Assembly (NCBI GenBank): GCA_947253135.1
Contig: CAMXYS010000035.1
Coordinates: 1-13,956, forward strand
Source of the DNA: an uncultured Clostridia bacterium
GTDB lineage: Bacteria > Bacillota > Clostridia > Saccharofermentanales > Fastidiosipilaceae
Direction: 5' to 3'
Length of the DNA stretch: 13,956 nt
Below are positions 6,748 to 12,379 of this stretch, in pieces (positions within the stretch are counted from its first letter, which is position 1; every line of letters begins with the position of its first letter). Under the pieces are notes generated by a model. That model was given only the letters and a program-made list of their open reading frames with translations. It was not told the DNA's origin and ran no database searches. The position numbers and the translations under genes were made by a program.

Positions 6748-7759
6748 CGCGAGCCTCCTCACCGGTCAACTTGATTTGCGGATCAACCAGCAAGTAGATT
6801 AAATTCGCTATACTGTTGCCGACAAAGACGAACAGGGTGCTGACCACAGTTATGGCCAATAAAAGCGGCACATCTGAATTTAAACCGGCCGCTGAAACAG
6901 CCGAACCTAAACCCGGATAGGAGAACACATTCTCCGCTAAAACCGAGCCGCCAAACAATTCCGCAAAAGAGGAAAACTGCAGGGTGACAGCCGGTAACAA
7001 AATATTGCGAAGGCCGTGTCGGCGGACAATTTGTCCCTCTGTCTCTCCCCTCGCCCTGGCAAAAAGCACATAATTTGACCCCATAACCCCAACCAGTTTT
7101 TCTCTCGTGTGCAAGGCAATATTAGAAAAAGAAGTAAAACTGAGCGTCACTGCCGGCAGAATCAAATGATGGATCCGCTGCGCCAAGGTGACCTCCTGAT
7201 TTAAAATGCCCACCGGCGTGGACAGACCCAGGGGAAACCACTTTAACCAAACCGAAAAAACCATTAGAAATAAAAGGCCGATCCAAAAGGTGGGCACCGA
7301 GCTCAAAATTAGGCAAAGTCGCCGCAAAACACGGTCCAGCAGACGGCCCTTGTTGACGCCCATCAAGCAGCCTAATAAAAATCCGATCAGGCCCGCACAC
7401 AACCAGGCAGCTGCCATTAGGACGAGTGTGTTCATGAAACGGTCACGCACAATCTCGGCAACAGGTGCACGGTAGAGGATCGACATGCCCGGATTGCCCT
7501 GCAAAAAGGCCTTGAGCCACAAGAAATAGCGCTTGACCGGCGGTTCATTTAGGCCCCAATAGGCCCTTAGAGCAGCCTGCCGCTCTTGGCTGACCGGCCC
7601 TGCTGCTCTGATGTATTGCTGAACCGGATCAATGGGCGACAAGCTAACCAGGATATAGGCCAGCGCCGAGGCGGCCAACATCAGCGAAGCTGCCCTGAAA
7701 AAATAATTCAGGACAGCTTTACCGCGGCGGAGATAAAGTTTTGACTTTTCCCTGTTCAC
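6740..7759 (-). CDS. Peptide/nickel ABC transporter permease, DppB/NikB type
   Basis: First permease of the importer, 339 residues from the chosen GTG. The first helix is at about 20-40, then LSPIDPV, the YWGLNEPPVKRYF segment (67-79) and GNPGMSILYRAPV (88-100), all typical of NikB/DppB. The EAA loop is present (LFARARGETEG, then RRHGLRNILLPAV), then LAENVFSYPGLG and the terminal DPQIKL. The open frame could start at a TTG at 7792, but GAGGAG lies nine bases before the GTG at 7759, and the sequence ahead of it has no family resemblance. It follows the lipoprotein gene by 60 bases, the only real gap in the operon. A weak 5-bp hairpin there (7780-7803) may help the usual imbalance between binding protein and permease. 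Confidence 0.9.
   Translation of the reverse strand: MNREKSKLYLRRGKAVLNYFFRAASLMLAASALAYILVSLSPIDPVQQYIRAAGPVSQERQAALRAYWGLNEPPVKRYFLWLKAFLQGNPGMSILYRAPVAEIVRDRFMNTLVLMAAAWLCAGLIGFLLGCLMGVNKGRLLDRVLRRLCLILSSVPTFWIGLLFLMVFSVWLKWFPLGLSTPVGILNQEVTLAQRIHHLILPAVTLSFTSFSNIALHTREKLVGVMGSNYVLFARARGETEGQIVRRHGLRNILLPAVTLQFSSFAELFGGSVLAENVFSYPGLGSAVSAAGLNSDVPLLLAITVVSTLFVFVGNSIANLIYLLVDPQIKLTGEEARDV
6754..6760 (-). promoter_or_regulatory. Ribosome binding site deciding the NikC-type permease start
   Basis: GAGGAGG on the minus strand, six bases before the ATG at 6747. It lies inside the possible GTG extension from 6762 and favours the shorter protein. Confidence 0.65.
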
Positions 7760-7768
7760 CGATTTATT

Positions 7769-7774
7769 CTCCTC
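7769..7774 (-). promoter_or_regulatory. Ribosome binding site deciding the NikB-type permease start
   Basis: GAGGAG on the minus strand, nine bases before the GTG at 7759. It supports that start over the TTG at 7792. Confidence 0.55.
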
Positions 7775-7819
7775 TGCAAAGCCTCTCTTCAAGCTTCAAG
7801 GCTATCGTCAAAGATCCGA

Positions 7820-9481
7820 TCACTCCCAACTCCAGGCAGCCAGATTTTCTAATAAAGTCCAAGAGGCACCGTGTGCGTGTAATTGTTGCGGGCCGATATC
7901 AAGGCCGTCTGCAACATAATACAGGTGGTCAATATTGATCATCCATACCCAGGGACACTCACCTTTCATGCAGGTACCTGTCTCGCCGTCCCACTGGGCC
8001 TTTTGCCAGTTTTCGTAGGCCTCCGCTTCTGACAAAGAGGCGACGGCAGCATCTAAGTAGGCATCAATCTGCTTATTTTCCAGACCTTCCGGGTTATAGA
8101 AATCATCCTGATATGCACTCTTGGAATGATAAAGCAGGTAGCTTGTATAAGGATTGGCCGAACCCCAGCCCATCATAACGGCATTGCTGAACATTTTTTT
8201 GGAAATATCATCCCAGTTGGACCCTTCCAAATTGACCTTGATACCAATTGTTTCTAACTGCTGGGCAGCAGCTGTGGCCACTGCTAGACGCGAGGCGTCA
8301 TTGTCGGCGTAGAGACAAGTAAATTCCGCTTTAAGACCGTCCTTTTCCAAAACTCCGTCACCGTCTGTATCCTGCCAACCGTCATCTGCCAAGATTTGCT
8401 TCGCCTTTTCTACATCGGTTTCAATTTTGACAGCCGGATTGTTCCAAGGCATGCCGTCATTTTCTGAATAGGCCGGTGTCGCATAACCATTGACCGCATC
8501 TTGCGCCAATTGCTCGCGGTCCAATGCATAGGCCATGGCCTGGCGAATTGATTTTTGCGAGGTCACATCATTGCCGATCGGATAACCGTCTGCAGTGGTC
8601 TTGCCTTCATTCGGTGTCAGCGGAAGGGTAAACCCCCGGTTATCCAAGGTGGAGATGTTTTTTAAGGTCATGCCCTCAATTTCTCTCGTAGCCTGGATCG
8701 GGCCGGTCAAGGCAACATCTACTTGCCCCGCAACCGCGGCGGCAAAAGCGGCATCTTCATCCATAAAAACAATAGTTGCCTGCTTGATCGCCGGAACCTC
8801 GCCATAATAGTCTTCATTTGCGGCCAAAATAATTTGCTCACCCCGGTTCCACTGGACAAATTTCCAGGGACCTGAACCTACCGGCTGCTGTCCATAATTC
8901 TCATCGTAAAGGTGGGCCGGAACAATGCCCAGGCTGGCAACCATATTAATAAAAGTTGAGCTCGGTTGTTTTAAATGAAAAACCACCTCGTGATCACTCT
9001 TGGCCTCACAGCTGTCAATAACGGTCAAATCCAGGCTGCTCTCCTTAGCTTGAGCAGTCTCAATTGTGAAGGCAACGTCTTTTGCCGTCACCGGCTGGCC
9101 GTCCGTAAACTTAGCATCATCGCGCAGGTTAAAGGTCCAGGTAAGTCCATCTTCTGACAGCTCATAGGCAGTTGCCAAATCATTGACAATGGTCTTATCT
9201 TCTTGATAACGCACCAAGGTGCTCTGTACCAAAGGCGCTGTGCCGTGCCCCCAGCCAACAGTCGGATCCAAGCCCGCCTGCGGTTCGGAACTGATCGCCA
9301 CCACTAGCTCATTGTTCGCGCGACGCTCATTACTGGCGACCTGCTCACCACTGCTGCCGGCGCTCGTCTGACTGCTGTCAGCCACCGGTTTGTCCGCCGG
9401 CGTCGAGGTGCTCTTGCCGCAAGCTGTAAAAAAACTGAAACTGACGACTAGGGCAAGTAGCCCGGCTAAATGTTTTTTCAT
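7820..9481 (-). CDS. Extracytoplasmic solute-binding lipoprotein (SBP family 5) of the peptide/nickel importer
   Basis: Binding protein that captures the substrate outside the membrane, 553 residues. The chosen ATG gives MKKHLAGLLALVVSFSFF and a lipobox FTAC with Cys21 as the lipid anchor, then a Ser/Thr-rich linker (22-55). The mature domain carries the family-5 signature WTFNLRDDAKFTDGQPV (115-131), the GSGPWKFVQW segment and the AMAYALDREQLAQDA segment. Near the C-terminus is LHAHG (534-538), two histidines that could ligate a metal. Family members bind peptides, nickel chelates or other small molecules; the histidines and the overall resemblance to clostridial NikA-like proteins make nickel a low-confidence guess. 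Longer starts to 9517 run through a terminator hairpin and past the ribosome site GGGAGG, so are rejected. It is first of five genes and sits behind an attenuator-like leader. Confidence 0.9.
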   Translation of the reverse strand: MKKHLAGLLALVVSFSFFTACGKSTSTPADKPVADSSQTSAGSSGEQVASNERRANNELVVAISSEPQAGLDPTVGWGHGTAPLVQSTLVRYQEDKTIVNDLATAYELSEDGLTWTFNLRDDAKFTDGQPVTAKDVAFTIETAQAKESSLDLTVIDSCEAKSDHEVVFHLKQPSSTFINMVASLGIVPAHLYDENYGQQPVGSGPWKFVQWNRGEQIILAANEDYYGEVPAIKQATIVFMDEDAAFAAAVAGQVDVALTGPIQATREIEGMTLKNISTLDNRGFTLPLTPNEGKTTADGYPIGNDVTSQKSIRQAMAYALDREQLAQDAVNGYATPAYSENDGMPWNNPAVKIETDVEKAKQILADDGWQDTDGDGVLEKDGLKAEFTCLYADNDASRLAVATAAAQQLETIGIKVNLEGSNWDDISKKMFSNAVMMGWGSANPYTSYLLYHSKSAYQDDFYNPEGLENKQIDAYLDAAVASLSEAEAYENWQKAQWDGETGTCMKGECPWVWMINIDHLYYVADGLDIGPQQLHAHGASWTLLENLAAWSWE

Positions 9482-9491
9482 CTTTCTGTTT

Positions 9492-9497
9492 CCTCCC
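9492..9497 (-). promoter_or_regulatory. Ribosome binding site of the binding lipoprotein
   Basis: GGGAGG on the minus strand, ten bases before the ATG at 9481 and just three bases after the T-run of the leader terminator. It therefore lies wholly downstream of the termination point. Confidence 0.7.
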
Positions 9498-9499
9498 AT

Positions 9500-9528
9500 A
9501 AAAAAACCGGCCCCCAAAAAGAGCCGGT
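9500..9528 (-). terminator. Intrinsic terminator in the leader of the importer operon
   Basis: Read on the minus strand: ACCGGC (9528-9523), an 11-base loop, GCCGGT (9511-9506), then a run of seven T (9506-9500). The stem is six pairs and GC-rich. It could end transcripts of the upstream DUF368 gene, but the promoter found at 9584-9612 lies between that gene and the hairpin. Transcripts from this promoter must pass the terminator to reach the lipoprotein gene. Confidence 0.75.
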
Positions 9529-9537
9529 CTTCAGACC
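9526..9537 (-). promoter_or_regulatory. Possible antiterminator hairpin
   Basis: GGTC-TGAA-GACC on the minus strand forms a small hairpin whose 3' arm shares ACC with the 5' arm of the terminator, so the two cannot form together. A GCC a little upstream (9558-9556) and a UACU/AGUA stem between them could extend it into a three-helix fold. The stems are short, so this is a suggestion only. Confidence 0.3.
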
Positions 9538-9575
9538 ATACTGTTATAAGTAGCGGCGCACACTTCAGTGTGCAT
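9531..9575 (-). CDS. Possible 14-residue leader peptide
   Basis: An ATG at 9575-9573 opens the frame MHTEVCAATYNSMV, ending at TGA (9533-9531) two bases ahead of the terminator's 5' arm. The ATG lies eight bases after the perfect TATAAT, so it would be at or next to the transcript's first base, with no room for a ribosome site; translation would be leaderless. A ribosome at the stop codon would cover the start of the terminator stem. The peptide has no run of one amino acid. A 14-codon open frame is easily found by chance, so confidence is low. Confidence 0.3.
   Translation of the reverse strand: MHTEVCAATYNSMV
9558..9573. repeat. Perfect inverted repeat just after the importer's transcription start
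   Basis: GCACACTTCAGTGTGC on the plus strand: six-base arms around a four-base centre. In RNA from the minus strand it gives a hairpin with a UGAA loop, the same loop as in the hairpin at 9526-9537. As DNA it could be a repressor operator a few bases downstream of the start site. The sequence does not decide between the two. Confidence 0.55.
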
Positions 9576-9583
9576 TGGCGTTC

Positions 9584-9612
9584 ATTATAAAGGAAAGAAG
9601 GGACTTGTGCAA
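9584..9612 (-). promoter_or_regulatory. Predicted sigma-A promoter of the five-gene importer operon
   Basis: TTGCAC (9612-9607), 17-base spacer, perfect TATAAT (9589-9584) on the minus strand. The -35 matches consensus at only three positions; the -10 and spacing are ideal. Predicted start near 9577, giving a leader of about 95 nt to the lipoprotein ATG. Confidence 0.65.
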
Positions 9613-9625
9613 ATCCGAATGGATC

Positions 9626-10510
9626 CTACTTGTATTTTTCTTCCAAATGACTCATCCAATAGCCTAAGGCTATACCGGCGGCACAACAGAGAATGCAAAA
9701 GAGCGTTCCCCAGCCCAGGTAGTTGTAATCAACCGGCACAATCATAACCGTAGAAGCCAAAACAATGCCAAAAATAAGATGGAACATACCGGCATGGGCA
9801 TGATTAAAAATATATTCCATCAACTTGGAAAAGAGGATAATGCAGAGCAAGCAGCCCAATAAAAGTGGCAAGATAACCATGAGATCAAGGCTTTTGATCC
9901 CGTCGGTCATAGGCTTGTACATGCCCAGATACAATAAAAAATTGGAAGGGCTCATCCCCGGCACAACCGTTCCCAACCCAATGAGGGCACCGGCCATCAT
10001 CCAAGTCAAAAAATTTTGCGGCAGGCTGCCGGAAAACCAGGTCTGCCCGTAAACTAAAAACAAGGTCATCAAAGCAAAGGAGGCTGCTGTCATTAGCAGG
10101 TGGCGCGGCTTGCGAGCGACCTGCCCGGCCTGCTTCCACAAGGTTGGCAAAGTCCCCACAATGCAGCCGATAAAAAACCAGAGAACATAAGTTGTATAGG
10201 CCTCTAAAAAAAAGCTGACGGCAAAGGACAAGAGAATAATACCGGCCACTGCACCCAGACCCACCGGCAGCAAATACATAAAGCGCCTTTTAAAATCCTT
10301 GGTTAAATTTGCAAAAAAACCGATGATGTGCTCATAGATTCCAAAAACAGCAGCTAGGGCCCCTCCACTTACGCCCGGCAAAATAAAACCGGAACCGATA
10401 AAGGCACCTTTTACAAATCTGAGCAAGGAGCTGTCGCCGGGAGCGGTGGCCGCAGACCGGCTTACCTCTGCACTGGTCTTGGCTTCTACATCCTTATTTT
10501 TCTCATCCAT
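9626..10510 (-). CDS. popT: DUF368 (PopT-type) membrane protein, probable undecaprenyl-phosphate translocase
   Basis: Polytopic membrane protein, 294 residues, of the DUF368 family. A polar N-terminus (1-28) precedes a duplicated hydrophobic core: the diagnostic ILPGVSGGALAAVFGIYE at 43-60 and a second half with the related VVPGMSPSNFLLYLGMYKP at 182-200. Each is followed by long hydrophobic helices. By established work on the family, DUF368 (PopT) proteins return undecaprenyl phosphate, the lipid carrier of cell-wall synthesis, across the membrane; I infer the same here. The ATG at 10510 has AGGTGA as ribosome site. A weak promoter candidate lies at 10544-10572. The gene stands between the hemerythrin pair and the importer with no functional link to either that I can see. 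Confidence 0.85.
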   Translation of the reverse strand: MDEKNKDVEAKTSAEVSRSAATAPGDSSLLRFVKGAFIGSGFILPGVSGGALAAVFGIYEHIIGFFANLTKDFKRRFMYLLPVGLGAVAGIILLSFAVSFFLEAYTTYVLWFFIGCIVGTLPTLWKQAGQVARKPRHLLMTAASFALMTLFLVYGQTWFSGSLPQNFLTWMMAGALIGLGTVVPGMSPSNFLLYLGMYKPMTDGIKSLDLMVILPLLLGCLLCIILFSKLMEYIFNHAHAGMFHLIFGIVLASTVMIVPVDYNYLGWGTLFCILCCAAGIALGYWMSHLEEKYK

Positions 10511-10543
10511 TTAATTCACCTAAGTCGATCTCAAGTCTTGTAG

Positions 10544-10572
10544 TTCGTCCACAAGGATAGGTGAAAAGACTT
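10544..10572 (-). promoter_or_regulatory. Weak promoter candidate for the DUF368 gene
   Basis: TTGCAG (10572-10567), 17-base spacer, TATCCT (10549-10544) on the minus strand. Matches are 3/6 and 4/6, so it is only a candidate. The rest of the 114-base gap shows no hairpin of note. Confidence 0.25.
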
Positions 10573-10624
10573 TGTTCTGCAAGTTTTTAAAGCCTTGGCC
10601 GGAGCGGATAAAAATAACTTTCTC

Positions 10625-11188
10625 TCACTGCTTCAGATAGCGTTGTTCGAGCCTGTTTAAATCATTTAAACAAGTGGCTTTAAGCACTTGATGCTCGGGG
10701 TTTGCTTCGAAGGCGGATAAAGCGCCCACAAGCTTTTGCCGAGCAGACGCCGATAAGTTTTTTTCCGCAAAAGTAAAAACAGCCGTGTCTTCCTTGTTCA
10801 TATGGCGATCCAATAAAACGCGATAAGAACCGGCTGCTACAACTACATTCAGCCGATTACTGACCGAAGGTTCAACAGCATAAGCAGCCACGGCTGTCTC
10901 TAAATCAAAGGTATGAGACCGAGCTAAATTGTGTTCGACCAGCATGCCGTTTTGGATCAAGGGACCGGCCAGGGACGGCATCTCCTCCAGCATAATTTTG
11001 AACAAAAAATCTTCCTCTTTGCCATGGTGTAGCCGGTCAGCAAATTGACGGATAAAAAAAATAACTTTAGCAAAATCCTCTTGATCTGCAGCAGAACCCC
11101 TCAATAAACCTTCAAGCATAGCCTCTATGACCTTAAGCAGCCGCCGGATATGCTCATGTTCATCATATAGGACCTGGATACAGCTCAT
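10625..11188 (-). CDS. Hemerythrin-domain (HHE) iron-binding protein
   Basis: Four-helix-bundle, probably di-iron protein, 187 residues. The expected ligand pattern is visible: HEH at 11-13 (DEHEHIRRLL), H54 with E58 (HHGKEED), H86 (LVEHNLAR) and H129 with E133 (DRHMNKED). There is no signal peptide or membrane segment, so it is cytosolic. Relatives bind O2 or NO or take part in iron-sulfur repair (ScdA/RIC type). Unlike ScdA it has no N-terminal cysteine domain on the same chain, but a DUF1858 gene with a CxxC lies 84 bases upstream and is probably cotranscribed. The start has GGAGGGGG about six bases ahead. Residues 140-187 form a helical tail without recognisable function. A precise physiological role cannot be read from the sequence. 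Confidence 0.88.
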   Translation of the reverse strand: MSCIQVLYDEHEHIRRLLKVIEAMLEGLLRGSAADQEDFAKVIFFIRQFADRLHHGKEEDFLFKIMLEEMPSLAGPLIQNGMLVEHNLARSHTFDLETAVAAYAVEPSVSNRLNVVVAAGSYRVLLDRHMNKEDTAVFTFAEKNLSASARQKLVGALSAFEANPEHQVLKATCLNDLNRLEQRYLKQ

Positions 11189-11272
11189 CAGAACCCCCTC
11201 CGTTTAAAAGATTAGTCGGCCGGTCATTTAAATTCGCGGCTACAGCGACAAAGACAGTCAAGCCGTCACGGT

Positions 11273-11470
11273 TCACTCTGCTGTCAATTGAGCATTCAGT
11301 TCTGCTAAAATTTGGTCGACATCTTGGCCGTGAACCAGGCAGGCCTGTTCCAAACTTTCAAATTGAGAACTGGGGCAACCTAAACAATGCATACCCATGT
11401 TGATCAAAATAGGCGCAAGCGACATATCAATCCGCAAAATATCACCTATTAACATATCTTTTGTAATCAT
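11273..11470 (-). CDS. DUF1858 domain protein
   Basis: Small cytosolic protein, 65 residues, essentially one DUF1858 domain. It starts MITKDMLIGDIL, continues with the family's PILINMGMHCLGCP and ends with a helix (DVDQILAELNAQL). The CxxC (HCLGC, Cys29 and Cys32) is the hallmark; the related ScdA N-terminal domain carries a similar cysteine site. The domain often occurs with hemerythrin or other redox proteins, and here it directly precedes a hemerythrin gene. The ribosome site AAGGGA is nine bases from the ATG. Upstream are a strong inverted repeat, a -10 box and a CRP/FNR-like palindrome. Its biochemical function is not established. Confidence 0.88.
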   Translation of the reverse strand: MITKDMLIGDILRIDMSLAPILINMGMHCLGCPSSQFESLEQACLVHGQDVDQILAELNAQLTAE

Positions 11471-11505
11471 CTCATATCATCCCTTCTAGAAAATAAGCTT
11501 GGCCG

Positions 11506-11532
11506 GAATTGCTGAGCATTTACGAGCAATTC
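11506..11532 (-). repeat. Inverted repeat at the 5' end of the DUF1858-hemerythrin transcript
   Basis: Perfect 8-bp arms GAATTGCT and AGCAATTC around an 11-base loop. If transcription starts near 11534 the hairpin would sit at the very 5' end of the mRNA. There is no T-run after it, so it is not an intrinsic terminator. It could protect the mRNA 5' end or be an operator. Confidence 0.6.
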
Positions 11533-11540
11533 TCACCCTA

Positions 11541-11546
11541 TTTATA
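11541..11546 (-). promoter_or_regulatory. Candidate -10 box of the DUF1858-hemerythrin operon
   Basis: TATAAA on the minus strand (5/6 match). The -35 position reads only A residues, so there is no -35 box, as expected for a promoter needing an activator. The predicted start is near 11534. Confidence 0.4.
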
Positions 11547-11570
11547 GTAAAGCTGTCCACTGGTTTTTTC

Positions 11571-11586
11571 TGTGCTGATCATCACA
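11571..11586. promoter_or_regulatory. CRP/FNR-family-like palindrome upstream of the DUF1858 gene
   Basis: TGTGATGATCAGCACA on the minus strand; seven of eight positions are symmetric and the halves resemble TGTGA-N6-TCACA with one mismatch. Its centre lies roughly 40-46 bases before the predicted start, near the class II activator position. It overlaps the stop codon of the preceding metallopeptidase-like gene. No regulator gene is in the window to test it against. Confidence 0.35.
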
Positions 11587-12340
11587 AAACTAAAAAACGC
11601 TCCTGACGCAACAGGCACTCCGCCGCCTCTCGGTCCGGAAAAATAGAATCCAGCAAATTGTAAAAACGTTGGTTGTGGTGTCTTTCCTTTAAGTGGACCA
11701 GTTCATGAACAATCACATAGGCTAAACAGGTAATGGGTAAGGCTGCTAAGTAAAGATTAAGGCTGATGCGCCCTGTAGCCGGCCGACAACTGCCCCACCG
11801 GCTGTGCATTTTTCTAAAGTCCCAACTATGAGCCTGTAAACCGCTCTCTCTTTGCCAACGAGCAATTAGAGCCGGCGCTTGGCTTTTGATCTCGCGGCGG
11901 TAAAATTCGATCAAGGCGGCTTTTGCCATTGACCACTCAACTTCAGCCCGCTCTGCCGCTGGCACTGCAACTGATACCAGTGGCAGGGTCATGACAAGCT
12001 TGCCACCGACCACTGCCGCCCGGCCTCGCCTTCCGCCGGAACTTCTGACCCAGCTGACCCGCAGAGGTTCGCCCCAGCGGTAGACCGTTCCGCCGGGCAA
12101 GAGGGCCCGGTGCTGCGCTGCTCTGCTCTCCCTTTGCCGCAACTGAACCGCTGTAATATAATCTTTTCGGCTCGACACAAAGGCCTCTACCTGTCCTTTA
12201 CTAAAGCGGTGAGAAGCAGTCACGACTACCCGGCCGTCCGGCGGATAGATACGCAGGTACATATGCTTGATTGGCTTGCGGACCAAGGTGATCGACAAAC
12301 CGGCAACCCTGATCTTAATTTGTTGTTCTTTTTTCGACAT
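11582..12340 (-). CDS. YgjP-type zinc metallopeptidase-like protein (M48/DUF45 family)
   Basis: Soluble protein, 252 residues, of the YgjP/WLM-like family. An N-terminal beta-rich half (with KHMYLRIYPPDGRVVVTA, like the family's RLRVxPPDGxVxV) leads to the conserved HSRWGSC at 179-185 and ISLNLYLAALP. The metal site follows: HELVH at 212-216 with the third His at 222 (HELVHLKERHH). This is the HExxH zinc motif with Glu213 as presumed catalytic base. A physiological substrate is not known with certainty; E. coli YgjP has been reported as a UTP pyrophosphatase, while databases call the fold a peptidase. There is no ribosome site before the ATG; an extended -10 (TGTTATATT) ends seven bases upstream, suggesting leaderless initiation. 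It is divergent from mnmA with a 39-base gap. Confidence 0.87.
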   Translation of the reverse strand: MSKKEQQIKIRVAGLSITLVRKPIKHMYLRIYPPDGRVVVTASHRFSKGQVEAFVSSRKDYITAVQLRQRESRAAQHRALLPGGTVYRWGEPLRVSWVRSSGGRRGRAAVVGGKLVMTLPLVSVAVPAAERAEVEWSMAKAALIEFYRREIKSQAPALIARWQRESGLQAHSWDFRKMHSRWGSCRPATGRISLNLYLAALPITCLAYVIVHELVHLKERHHNQRFYNLLDSIFPDREAAECLLRQERFLVL

Positions 12341-12347
12341 AAGAAGT

Positions 12348-12356
12348 AATATAACA
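12348..12356 (-). promoter_or_regulatory. Extended -10 promoter candidate for the YgjP-type gene
   Basis: TGTTATATT on the minus strand (12356-12348): a TGn extension before TATATT (5/6). Seven bases then lead to the ATG, with no ribosome site, so the transcript would be leaderless or nearly so. On the plus strand TATAAC (12350-12355) overlaps it and could be the -10 for mnmA, which would make two opposed promoters share bases; no good -35 supports it. Confidence 0.4.
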
Positions 12357-12379
12357 TGTTTACGGGAGGTGAATTTTAA

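Noticed and set aside
7780..7803. Hairpin and CTTCAAG tandem repeat between the lipoprotein and permease genes
   Set aside because: The stem is only five base pairs; it may be chance and is mentioned only in the permease entry.
9482..9517. A longer start for the binding lipoprotein, adding 12 residues
   Set aside because: It would begin inside the terminator hairpin and includes the ribosome site; the ATG at 9481 gives a proper lipoprotein signal with GGGAGG ten bases ahead.
9500..9577. Match to a known metal or guanidine riboswitch
   Set aside because: The loops are UGAA and not ACGR, and the conserved elements of the NiCo class were not found, so no known class is claimed.
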